Source: Candidatus Hydrogenedentota bacterium (GTDB lineage Bacteria > Hydrogenedentota > Hydrogenedentia > Hydrogenedentales > CAITNO01). From it: a DNA stretch of 64,000 bases. The translations under genes and the position numbers were made by a program. Location: positions 25,966-89,965 of the forward strand of contig CAITNO010000074.1 of the NCBI GenBank assembly GCA_903893795.1, in the 5' to 3' direction. Under the pieces are notes generated by a model that made no database searches, was not told where the DNA came from, and saw only the letters and a list, made by a program, of their open reading frames with translations. Shown piece after piece: positions 53,093 through 61,133 of the stretch; position 1 is the stretch's first letter; each line of letters starts with the position of its first letter.

Positions 53093-53137
53093 AGTATATA
53101 GGGCAAAGGCGGGAAGGGAAATTGGTGGTATCACCAA
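53093..53137 (-). promoter_or_regulatory. Promoter and dyad operator before SUMF1-like copy 1
   Basis: On the minus strand, TATACT (53098-53093) is preceded at 17 bases by a poor -35 (TTTCCC). Immediately upstream is a perfect 6-bp dyad, TTGGTG-N4-CACCAA (53122-53137). A weak -35 with a dyad centred close to it is the layout of an activator-dependent promoter. The adjacent NarL-type regulator is the obvious candidate, by inference. Confidence 0.45.
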
Positions 53138-53175
53138 GAAAAGGGAGGGACAAACACCTAGGTAATTCTACCCGG

Positions 53176-53838
53176 TTAGGCCTGCGCGAGCCCGTTGCGG
53201 ATGGCGTAGCGGACCAGTTCGCCGACCGAATGCAGGTCCAGTTTGTTCATGATGTTGGCGCGATGCGCCTCGACCGTCTTGGGTTTGACGCCGAGGATTT
53301 GACCGATTTCCTTGCTGGGCTTGCCGGCAGCGACGAGTTGAATGATCTCGCGCTCGCGCGGCGTAAGCCGCTCTTTGGCGGCCGGCCCGTCCTTGGCCTG
53401 CTGTCCGGGATTCAGAAAATGGTCCAGCAACAACCCCGACAGCCCCTCGGAAAAGTAGGTTTTGCGCGCGGCCAGCGCCTGCACGGCCGCCACCAGATGC
53501 CGCCGGGCATCGGTCTTGAGCACCATGCCGCGCGCTCCCGCGGTGAGCACCTCGCGCGCCAACTGCTCGGAGTCGTGCATGGTGATGACAAGCACGTGGG
53601 TTTCGGGAAGGGCCTTCAGAATCTGCCGCGTGGCGTCGGCGCCGTTCAATTCGGGCATGCTGAAATCAAGCACCGCAATGTCAGGCTTGTGCCGCAACGC
53701 CAGTGACACAGCTTCGCGTCCCGTTGCGGCCTCGCCGCAAACGGACCAACCTGCCTGCGACAGGATCAGCGCCCGCAACCCTTCCCGCACGATGTCATGA
53801 TCATCGGCTATAAGTATCCGTAAAAGCTTGAGTTCCAC
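53176..53838 (-). CDS. NarL/FixJ-type response regulator
   Basis: A 220-residue two-component regulator. The receiver domain has the acidic pair in 'ILIADDHDIVREGL', the phospho-acceptor Asp in 'IAVLDFSMPELNG' (about residue 59), the Thr-equivalent 'VITMHD' and the Lys of 'GMVLKTDA'. The C-terminal LuxR-type helix-turn-helix reads 'LTPREREIIQLVAAGKPSKE' and 'KPKTVEAHRANIMNKLDLHS'. The start is GTG at 53838, six bases after AGGTGAC. It is divergent from the histidine kinase gene and lies upstream of the three SUMF1-like genes on the same strand, so it probably controls them. Confidence 0.9.
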   Translation of the reverse strand: MELKLLRILIADDHDIVREGLRALILSQAGWSVCGEAATGREAVSLALRHKPDIAVLDFSMPELNGADATRQILKALPETHVLVITMHDSEQLAREVLTAGARGMVLKTDARRHLVAAVQALAARKTYFSEGLSGLLLDHFLNPGQQAKDGPAAKERLTPREREIIQLVAAGKPSKEIGQILGVKPKTVEAHRANIMNKLDLHSVGELVRYAIRNGLAQA

Positions 53839-54044
53839 AGTTTGTCACCTACGGGAATATTAGCACAAACTACGGTCCATGTTGCACCAAATTTGCGCCG
53901 ACCGCATGGCCGCAAGAAGCGGGACTGGAGGAACACTTTGCATATACGCGTCAACACTCGCATCATATACAGTGTGGGTGCCGCATATTGGCGGCGCCAC
54001 CTGTGTGCTTCTTGACCGTAGAAAGGCGGAAAGGGGAAAGGTTC

Positions 54045-56045
54045 ATGCCCAGAAGAACGGTGCGCACAACCGTGTGCAGCGGCATGCGGCTCGCCGTTCT
54101 GGCGGTGTTTGCCTGCGCGGCGGCGTGGAACGCGGCCGGTGAAACCCGCGGCAGTGTAACCATAACAAGTCAGGCGCTGGATATCTCCGGGCCGGAGGGC
54201 ATCCTCGTCAAACCGGCGCCCATCCGCTGCCGCCTGGGGGACGATCCGCAGTGGAAGGAACCCGGTTTCAACGATGAGGACTGGGACAGGGCGGACATTT
54301 TCAAATATCCGCTGGACAATCCCCGGGCTGTGCCTCCCTTTCCGCCCGTCTGGTTCCGGTTTGACCTCCATTTTTCCCCGGACCTCATTGGCCGACCGGT
54401 CGCGTTCACCTCACTCTCCTCCCATGAGCCGGACACACAGGTCTTTTTGAACGGAACCCGGGTGGCAAACCTGCAGTTCATTGACCCAACAACAGGGGAA
54501 ACGCCACGGTGCATCGTGCCGTTTCAGGCGGACTGCCTGGTCGCAGTGCGCTGGAATCCTGAAAAGTGGCGCCTGGAGCGTGCGCTGGGCCGGGAGAAGG
54601 AAGAGGCACGGTTCATTTTTTCCATCCGGGATTATGAGGCGGCGCTTCAGAAACAGGAGCGCCTGGCCGTCAATGACCATGCGTATGCCCTGCACAGGAT
54701 CGTCCTGATAGGCGTGTTCATCGTGTTTTTTCTGTTCCACTTTGCCCTGTACGCGCATTACCCCCTGCGACGCGAAAACATCTACTACGGCATGACGGCC
54801 CTGCTTTGCATATTGGCCCTGACATCGCTCCATGTCTCCGAAGTCTACCGCTATAGCGGACCCATCTGGTACTGGTCCTACGCGGTGTTCTTCCTTGGGA
54901 TTATGCCGTTCAGCATGATCAGCGGGGCCGCCCTGCTCCAACTGCTTCTCACTGGACGCGCTGGGCGTACTTTGCCCCTGTACCTGACCGCCGGTGTCCT
55001 GATGCAAATTGCCCATATCCAGACGCCCTGGGTCAGCAACACGGCGATGCAATGCTTTCCCTTGGTGGTTGTTCCGGAACTCGCATGGCGCGTATGGTTG
55101 AGACACCGCCGGGGGGGCCTGCCGTTCAGTTGGATGGTGGTCGGCGCACTGCTCCTCGTCTGCGTCATCTTGAGCGCCCTCGGCTCCGCCCTCGGTCTTG
55201 ACAGCGACTCGGGTTTCATACGCTATGCCGCATGGTATTTCTTTGCGTTCTTCCTGCAGATTGTCGCCGTTGCGTTTGCGCGTGAATATGCCCGAGACAA
55301 AAAGCACCTGGAGGCGCGGACGGTCGAGCTCGCCGCGGAGATTGCCGAGCGCGAGCGTGCGGAAGAGGCGTTTCAGGGCATTTCACGCCGCCTGCTGGAC
55401 GTGCGCGACGAGGAACAGCGCCGCATGGCGCGGGAACTGCACGATTCGGTGGCCCAGGACCTCGCCGCCATGGTCATGATGATTGGGCAAATCGAGGACG
55501 ACCTGCCCGAGAAAAGCCCGGAACAGGCGAAGATTCTTGAGGGCACCCTCGATCTCGCCAACAAATGCGCGCAGGAGGTGCGGACACTGTCCTATCTGCT
55601 CCACCCGCCGCTGCTGGACCAGCTTGGACTGATTCCGGCGCTGCGCGCGTACGTGGACGGATTCACCAAACGAAGCGGCATCCGCGTTACCGTGGAGGTG
55701 AAGCCCGATTTCGCGAGGATGCCGGCCGATGTTGAACTGACCCTTTTCCGAATCGTGCAGGAGTGCCTCGGCAACATACACCGCCATTCGCACAGCGTCA
55801 CCGCCCGCGTCACACTCGGGCAAAGCGCCGGCACGGTCCTTCTTAAAGTGCGGGACGAAGGCAGGGGAATCCCCGAGGCTACGCTCGCGGCCATACAACA
55901 GCACCGTTCGTGCGGGGGCGGGGGCGTGGGCGTGGCAGGCATGCAGGAGAGGCTTCATCTCCTGAAAGGAACCTTCCACATTGAATCCGGCCCGGGCGGG
56001 ACCACGGTTCACGCCGCCGTTCCTCTTGGAAACAACAATAGCTAA
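54045..56045 (+). CDS. DISM-type histidine kinase with sugar-binding-like sensor domain
   Basis: A sensor kinase of 666 residues. After the signal peptide comes an extracytoplasmic beta domain (about 45-200) with 'WKEPGFNDEDWDRADIF' and 'VWFRFDLHF', the wording of the jelly-roll sugar-binding domain of GH2 enzymes and 7TMR-DISM sensors. Seven or eight membrane helices follow (about 225-425). The cytoplasmic part is a HisKA_3 domain with the phospho-accepting H466 in 'MARELHDSVAQDLAAM', then an ATPase domain ('LFRIVQECLGNIHRHSHS', 'VRDEGRGIP', 'GVGVAGMQERL'). This subtype pairs with NarL-type regulators, and the gene is divergent from one. The ligand may be a carbohydrate. The ATG at 54045 follows AAAGG. 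Confidence 0.9.
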   Translation: MPRRTVRTTVCSGMRLAVLAVFACAAAWNAAGETRGSVTITSQALDISGPEGILVKPAPIRCRLGDDPQWKEPGFNDEDWDRADIFKYPLDNPRAVPPFPPVWFRFDLHFSPDLIGRPVAFTSLSSHEPDTQVFLNGTRVANLQFIDPTTGETPRCIVPFQADCLVAVRWNPEKWRLERALGREKEEARFIFSIRDYEAALQKQERLAVNDHAYALHRIVLIGVFIVFFLFHFALYAHYPLRRENIYYGMTALLCILALTSLHVSEVYRYSGPIWYWSYAVFFLGIMPFSMISGAALLQLLLTGRAGRTLPLYLTAGVLMQIAHIQTPWVSNTAMQCFPLVVVPELAWRVWLRHRRGGLPFSWMVVGALLLVCVILSALGSALGLDSDSGFIRYAAWYFFAFFLQIVAVAFAREYARDKKHLEARTVELAAEIAERERAEEAFQGISRRLLDVRDEEQRRMARELHDSVAQDLAAMVMMIGQIEDDLPEKSPEQAKILEGTLDLANKCAQEVRTLSYLLHPPLLDQLGLIPALRAYVDGFTKRSGIRVTVEVKPDFARMPADVELTLFRIVQECLGNIHRHSHSVTARVTLGQSAGTVLLKVRDEGRGIPEATLAAIQQHRSCGGGGVGVAGMQERLHLLKGTFHIESGPGGTTVHAAVPLGNNNS

Positions 56046-56095
56046 ATGCCCCGTTGGGGCGCTGTCTCCACAGGCTGGACGACACCCAAGCCTGC

Positions 56096-56446
56096 ATGGT
56101 GGTCGACAGCGCCACGGTCCGGGATATCTTCCGCGAGTACATGCGCGAGGTGCTGGTCCCGGCCCTGCGCCCGGCCGACATCGTTATTCTGGAAAATCTG
56201 TCCGCCCATGACAACGGGGAAACCAGACAGCTTGTCGAATCTGTCCCGGCACGTTTGCTGTCCCTGCCCCCTTCAGTCCCGATCTCAACCCCATGGAGAA
56301 GATGTGGAGCAAGGTGAAGGCGTTCTTGCGCAACGCCAAGGCGCGAACGCAAGGGGGACTCTACAATGCCATTGCTGCGGATTTGGAAACGGTCACACAT
56401 CAATACGCGGCAGGCTGGTTTTCTTCGTGCGGCTATACCGCATCTC
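56096..56446 (+). pseudogene. Decayed IS630-family transposase fragment
   Basis: The C-terminal part of an IS630/Tc1-mariner transposase spread over two frames. The first frame gives 'REVLVPALRPADIVILENLS' and 'LVESVPARLLSLPP'. After a frameshift near 56270 the second gives 'FSPDLNPMEKMWSKVKAFLR' and 'TQGGLYNAIA', ending 'WFSSCGY'. In intact members the first block reads LDN, so the catalytic Asp is here replaced by Glu ('ILEN'); the final Glu of 'NPMEKMW' remains. The N-terminal half and both ends of the element are absent. The palindrome GCCCCGTTGGGGC (56048-56060), also found in the 30-kb repeat cluster, lies just upstream. Confidence 0.8.
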
Positions 56447-56601
56447 AACATTACAACACTCTAGTTCTGCTGGGTATAGGGAGAAGCGCTCCTTTGCCGG
56501 TGAAATCCAGGACTTTGGAGGCTCCCAGCAAGGCGAGTGCCCTTCAGGGCGTATCTGCCGTGCCGCAGTTGCCATCTGCACCGGACCGGCAGCATGAACA
56601 A

Positions 56602-56631
56602 GCCGCCCCCCGGAAAACTCCGGGGGGCGGC
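56602..56631 (-). terminator. Terminator-like hairpin after transketolase
   Basis: On the minus strand, GCCGCCCCCCGGA-GTTT-TCCGGGGGGCGGC is a perfect 13-bp stem followed by TTGTT, 21 bases after the transketolase stop. Confidence 0.7.
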
Positions 56632-56652
56632 ACTAACTTCGTCCTTTATCCT

Positions 56653-58551
56653 TTAGCCAGCCATGGACCTAATCTTCGCGAGGATGCTGTCGGGGTCGAT
56701 GCCCTGGTGGAACATGTGCTCGCTCAGGCCGCCCTTGCCGGGCTTGGCCACGCCGAGGTGGGCGTACTTGGGCGCGAAGCCGCGCTCGAGCAGCCAGGTG
56801 CCGAAGCGTGAGCCGAGGCCGGTCTTGATGTTCTGGCTCTCGACCACCAGCACAAAGGGCGCTGCGCCCAGCTTCTTGAGCATGTCCTCGTCGGCCACGT
56901 TGAGTGTCGGCTTGTTGATCAGGCCCACGTCGATGCCGGCCTCGCGGGCGCGCTCGACGGCGTCGAGCGCACGGCAGAGCATGTCGCCGTAGGCGACCAC
57001 GTAGCCCGCCGTGCCCTCGCGCACAACCTCGTCCTTGCCCGGCACGAACTTGTAGTCGCCGCCGTAAAGCTTTTCGCCCTTGCTGTCGAGGATGTAGGGG
57101 ACCACGCTGCGGAGCGTGAACACGAAACGCACGCCCGGGTCATTCCAGATCGTCTCCACGGCGCTCTTAAGCTGGAGCGCGTCGCCGGGGAAGTAGAGTC
57201 GCGTGTGGTCGCCCTCGGCGATGCCGCAGTCGGCCAGCATCACGTTGATGCCGTAGTGGCAGGTATTGTCGGCCATGTCGTCGATGCCCGCGTGCGAGAA
57301 GTGGCAGATGGCGTTGGCCTCATTCAGCCGCGCCATGGTCAGCTCGGAAATGATCATTTCCAGGAAGGCCGAGAAGGTGCTGAAGATGCCCTGCTTGCCG
57401 TGCTTGAAGCCGAAGCCCGCTGCGGCGGAGAAATTGCCGCGCTCCTGCACGCCGCCGTTGATGCACACCTCGGGATGCTTGACCCGGATGCCCTTCAGGC
57501 CCGTCGAACCTTCGAGATCGGAGTCGACCACGAGCAGGCTTTCGATGCCGGCCGCCTCGCCGATGCGGTCGAGGATGCCGTTGACGATGTTGCCGAATTC
57601 GGTGCGGTTGCTGGCGGTCTCTGTCGTGCAGCCGCGGTAGCTGCCGCCGCTGGAAACTTTCTTCACGCCTTCAAGATAGGTGACGGCCTCGGTGTGGCCC
57701 TTTTCGCGCAGATAGGCCAGGGCCAGTTCCTTGTTAATCACGTCGTGGCCGGCATGGCTGCCTTCGAGGCCCGCAATGCCGGGGGCCATTTTGCGTTTGT
57801 TGATCAGCGCCACCGGTCCGGCCATGCGCACGGCGTCGAGCATGCGCGTGTAGAGCGCCTCGACGTTCTCGCCGTTGCCCGTGTCCACGTGCAGGCCGTG
57901 GCCCTTGAGCGTCTTGCCGATGTCGTAGCCCGGCAGGTACTGCGAGGGATGGCCTGAGATCGTGACGTCGTTGTCGTCCACGATCACTTTCACGTTCACG
58001 TTGTGCGCCACGGCAAAACGCGCCGCCTCGGCGTCGTCGCCCTCCATCTGCGAACCGTCGGAGCCGAACACAAAGACCACCTTGCCGGGATTGGCCAGCG
58101 CCACGCCGTTGACAAAGGGCCACATGTGGCCGAGACGGCCCGAGGCGAATTTCACGCCCAGCGCGGCATCGGGCTCGGGGTGGCCGTAGAGACCCTCGTT
58201 CGCCACGCGATACTGAAGCAGCTTCTCAAAGGGCATCTCGCTGTTGAAGGCCGACATGGCATACTGAATCGCCACGCGGTGGCCGCCCTCGTCGAAATAG
58301 ACGGGATAGACCTTGTCGCTGCCCTTCATGAACGCGTCGGCGATGAGCACCTCGGGCACGATGCTGTATGCGCCGCCGGTGTGGCCGCCCAGGCCTTTCG
58401 CGCCGCCGATGGCCGTGAAGAACACAATGGTGTCGCGCACCACCTGGATGTTGGTGAGCAGTTGCGCCCACTGTTCCGGCGTGGCTTCGCCGCCTGCAAA
58501 CGGATCAATGGCGACGGGCTTGTACTTGCTGACGTCCAGCGGAAAACTCAT
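56653..58551 (-). CDS. tkt: Transketolase
   Basis: A thiamine diphosphate enzyme that moves two-carbon units between sugar phosphates in the pentose phosphate pathway. It has 632 residues, a full-length single chain. The N-terminal domain shows 'AIGGAKGLGGHTGGAYSIVP' and the cofactor region 'FGSDGSQMEGDDAEAARFA' to 'VIVDDNDVTISGHPSQYLPG'. The pyrimidine domain has 'RGNFSAAAGFGFKHGKQGIF' and 'HFSHAGIDDMADNTCHYGIN'. The wording departs from the classical enzyme of enterobacteria and belongs to a divergent subfamily, so the exact donor range is open. The ATG at 58551 has GGGAG 6 bases upstream; the 70 ORF-track residues before it are not coding. Confidence 0.85.
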   Translation of the reverse strand: MSFPLDVSKYKPVAIDPFAGGEATPEQWAQLLTNIQVVRDTIVFFTAIGGAKGLGGHTGGAYSIVPEVLIADAFMKGSDKVYPVYFDEGGHRVAIQYAMSAFNSEMPFEKLLQYRVANEGLYGHPEPDAALGVKFASGRLGHMWPFVNGVALANPGKVVFVFGSDGSQMEGDDAEAARFAVAHNVNVKVIVDDNDVTISGHPSQYLPGYDIGKTLKGHGLHVDTGNGENVEALYTRMLDAVRMAGPVALINKRKMAPGIAGLEGSHAGHDVINKELALAYLREKGHTEAVTYLEGVKKVSSGGSYRGCTTETASNRTEFGNIVNGILDRIGEAAGIESLLVVDSDLEGSTGLKGIRVKHPEVCINGGVQERGNFSAAAGFGFKHGKQGIFSTFSAFLEMIISELTMARLNEANAICHFSHAGIDDMADNTCHYGINVMLADCGIAEGDHTRLYFPGDALQLKSAVETIWNDPGVRFVFTLRSVVPYILDSKGEKLYGGDYKFVPGKDEVVREGTAGYVVAYGDMLCRALDAVERAREAGIDVGLINKPTLNVADEDMLKKLGAAPFVLVVESQNIKTGLGSRFGTWLLERGFAPKYAHLGVAKPGKGGLSEHMFHQGIDPDSILAKIRSMAG

Positions 58552-58680
58552 GGAAGGCTCCCTTTCGATTGGACTGACTGGTAAGTTCTTACGGACCGCC
58601 CCGCAGCATCGGCGGGGAAACATACGGAAGTGGACGGGCGCGCCGCCACACTGCGAAACACGCCCCCCTAAACCTGCGAA

Positions 58681-58689
58681 AGTATAGCA
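58681..58689 (-). promoter_or_regulatory. Extended -10 promoter of transketolase
   Basis: On the minus strand, TGC-TATACT is an extended -10 element, about 130 bases before the ATG. No good -35 is visible, as is usual for extended -10 promoters. Confidence 0.4.
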
Positions 58690-58825
58690 TGGCCCGAACC
58701 GGCGTTGCCATGCACGGAAACCCGGAAAGACGCAGTAGGGGGTGCCGTCCGGGGGGGCCATGACTAAGGGGTGCCAATGGCGGCGCGAACAATCTTAAAT
58801 CATTGCACTTCCTGTATTTACCCGA

Positions 58826-58853
58826 TTGACACATCCGCGCTTTGCCGTATATG
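58826..58853 (+). promoter_or_regulatory. Candidate promoter of the LRR gene
   Basis: A perfect TTGACA and TATATG are separated by 16 bases, leaving a leader of about 220 bases. The 530-base gap 58552-59081 otherwise holds the minus-strand transketolase promoter and no supported gene. Confidence 0.45.
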
Positions 58854-59081
58854 CTGGTCTCCGCCATGGGTTCGTGCGGGAGAGTGGCCATTCCGCGCGC
58901 CCCTGTGGAGCGCGGCGGCAACGATCCCGCTTTGGCTGTATTCTTTCGCCCTTAGCTGTGCCGTCCCGGCGCCGCCCTGTTTGGGTGATGCCTGAGCTGG
59001 CAGTTTCTGGGCGGGGCGGGTTGTCGCCAGAAACGCGGCAGACACGCCTGCCACCAGAACGCTAATACGAAAAGGTCAACC

Positions 59082-60521
59082 ATGGACCAGAATGAAGCAC
59101 TCTACCGAAAAAGAGTGGCGCAGAAGATCGAGGAAGTGCGCACGAGCGGCGGGGCAGAACTGCATCTTCCCTTTTACGCGCTGACGTCGCTTCCGGAGTC
59201 ACTGGGCCAACTCACGCAGTTGCAGGTCCTCGACCTTTCCAACGGCGGCCTAACGTCGCTTCCGGAGTCACTGGGGCAGCTCACGCAGTTGCAGGTCCTC
59301 GACCTTTCCAACAACAACCTGACGGTGCTCCCGGAATCGCTGGGCCAACTCGCGCAGTTGAAGACACTCAATATTCGTGGCAACGCCTTGACATCGCTTC
59401 CGGAGTCGCTGAGCCAACTTACGCTGTTGAGCTGGCTCGACCTCAGTGGCAACCCCCTGACAGTAATTCCGGAGTCATTGGGTCGGCTCACGCAGTTGTA
59501 CGGACTGGGTCTCGACGGCAAACAGACGCTTCCCGGCCTGGCAGCGTCACAAGCAACCGTTGTCTTTGAGATTTCCCTTGATCAACTGGATAAGGAGGCA
59601 CAGCGACTTGCGGAACAGGCGATTGAGGATGCGCGGAGAAGCGACGGGACCGGGTTAGACCTCTCCTTCAGCCGCTTGACCTCGCTTCCAGAGTCACTGG
59701 GCCGGCTCACGCAGTTGGGGAAACTCGACCTTCGCGGCAACCGTCTGATGCCGCTTCCGCAGTCGCTCAGCCAACTCACGCAGTTGAGCTATCTCGACCT
59801 TTCTTTCAATCTGTTGAAAGAGCTTCCGGAGTGGCTGTGCCAGCTCAAGCAGCTGCAGGTCCTCGACCTTTCCCAGAACCTCCTGATGGCGCTTCCCAAG
59901 TCGTTGGGCCAACTCACGCGGTTAAGAGAATTACGTCTTTCTGACAACGCCCTGACGGCGCTTCCAGAGTCACTGGGCCAGCTCACACAGTTGGAGCGGC
60001 TCGACCTCGGCAGCAACGCCCTGGTGACACTTCCGGAGTCGCTGGGCCAGCTTGCACAGTTGGCCGTGCTCCGTCTTTCCTTCAATGACCTGACGTCGCT
60101 GCCGGAGTCGTTGGGCCAACTCGCACAGTTGACCCATCTCAACCTTTTCCGCAATGACCTGAAGTCGCTTCCGGAGTCGCTGGGCCGACTCACACAACTG
60201 AAGGTCCTCGAACTTGCCAATAACGGCCTGAAGTCGCTTCCGGAGTCGCTGGGCCAACTCACGCAGTTGAGTTATCTCGACCTTTCTTTCAACCATCTGA
60301 AGTCGCTTCCGGAGTCGCTGGGTCAGCTCATGCAGTTGAAGACACTCAATATTTGCGGCAACGCCTTGACGTCGCTGCCGGAGTCACTGGGTCGGCTCAC
60401 GCAGTTGCCGGAGTTATATCTCGACGACAACCCGCTGCATCCGGATCTGGCCGAGGCGTACAAGAAGGGTACTGCGGCGGTCTTGGCCTACTTGCGGGAA
60501 CTTCCGCCAGAGCGGTCATAG
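59082..60521 (+). CDS. Leucine-rich repeat protein with two LRR modules
   Basis: A 479-residue protein built almost wholly of about seventeen 23-residue repeats of the type 'LTSLPESLGQLTQLQVLDLS'. There is no signal peptide, so it should be cytoplasmic. It contains two modules. The first begins with 'YRKRVAQKIEEVRTSGGAEL'. At about residues 165-190 a similar helical starter ('AQRLAEQAIEDARRSDGTGL') opens the second, which suggests an internal duplication. The end, 'LHPDLAEAYKKGTAAVLAYL', is the wording that in ROCO proteins links the LRR to the Roc GTPase, but the frame stops there, so the GTPase part is missing. It probably mediates protein binding. AAAGG lies 7 bases before the ATG. Confidence 0.75.
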   Translation: MDQNEALYRKRVAQKIEEVRTSGGAELHLPFYALTSLPESLGQLTQLQVLDLSNGGLTSLPESLGQLTQLQVLDLSNNNLTVLPESLGQLAQLKTLNIRGNALTSLPESLSQLTLLSWLDLSGNPLTVIPESLGRLTQLYGLGLDGKQTLPGLAASQATVVFEISLDQLDKEAQRLAEQAIEDARRSDGTGLDLSFSRLTSLPESLGRLTQLGKLDLRGNRLMPLPQSLSQLTQLSYLDLSFNLLKELPEWLCQLKQLQVLDLSQNLLMALPKSLGQLTRLRELRLSDNALTALPESLGQLTQLERLDLGSNALVTLPESLGQLAQLAVLRLSFNDLTSLPESLGQLAQLTHLNLFRNDLKSLPESLGRLTQLKVLELANNGLKSLPESLGQLTQLSYLDLSFNHLKSLPESLGQLMQLKTLNICGNALTSLPESLGRLTQLPELYLDDNPLHPDLAEAYKKGTAAVLAYLRELPPERS

Positions 60522-60541
60522 CGGCAGGCGCGTCCGGACCG

Positions 60542-60835
60542 TTGTCGGAGGCGTTCATCTCCTACGCGAACGGCGCAGGATACCATTTGGAAGCCTTGGA
60601 TGCCTACGGCGCCCTCCTTCAAGAGGCGGGGTTTCAAGAGGTGCAGGACAGGACCGCCACCTTCATAGACATCCTGCAGCGGGAAACGGACAGCATTCGT
60701 GCAAGTGCGGAAGACCCGGAATGCGACCTCGACCAGGAGGACAGGGATTACCTGCTGGAACGTTGGGAGCGCAAGGTCAAGTACTGCAACGATGGTGATA
60801 TGCGGTGGGTGCATTTGCACGCACTGCGTCCCTGA
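60542..60835 (+). pseudogene. C-terminal fragment of a phosphoethanolamine-type N-methyltransferase
   Basis: About 97 codons directly after the LRR gene read 'FISYANGAGYHLEALDAYGA', 'LLQEAGFQEVQDRTATFIDI' and 'DYLLERWERKVKYCNDGDMR'. This matches in order the C-terminal end of SAM-dependent methyltransferases of the phosphoethanolamine/PMT type. The SAM-binding Rossmann part is absent, there is no ribosome site (only a TTG near 60542), and the upstream part of the open frame lies inside the LRR gene. It is most likely a 5'-truncated remnant joined to the LRR gene by a rearrangement. Confidence 0.55.
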
Positions 60836-60965
60836 ACAGCACGGCCGCAGCCAAGACCGAATTGCAACGTGCCTTAGAAAGATTTGGGGTCCCGGAGGGA
60901 CCAATGTGAGTGGCCGGAGGTGACCGTAGGGAAGCTCCGGAAAACAAGTCGATCCGGCCAACACC

Positions 60966-61029
60966 GAATGGGGTTGAATGTGAAAGCCCCTTGTCCCGGC
61001 TCGCACCCCGGACGCATTCAATCCCATTC
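60966..61029. repeat. Inverted repeat before the HTH gene
   Basis: GAATGGGGTTGAATG (60966-60980) and CATTCAATCCCATTC (61015-61029) pair at 14 of 15 positions around 34 bases. It lies in the gap between the methyltransferase fragment and the HTH gene, followed by that gene's promoter. Confidence 0.65.
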
Positions 61030-61066
61030 AAGGTTGAGCATGTCCTTGTTCCTTCGGAAGTTTCGC

Positions 61067-61095
61067 TTGTCCGTTTTTATCGTTTTGTGTACAAT
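61067..61095 (+). promoter_or_regulatory. Promoter of the HTH gene at 61134
   Basis: TTGTCC and TACAAT are separated by exactly 17 bases. The start near 61102 leaves a short leader that contains GGAGG before the TTG start codon. Confidence 0.6.
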
Positions 61096-61133
61096 GCGCT
61101 AAACGGCCCGATTTTGGGCTTGGAGGACGCCGA

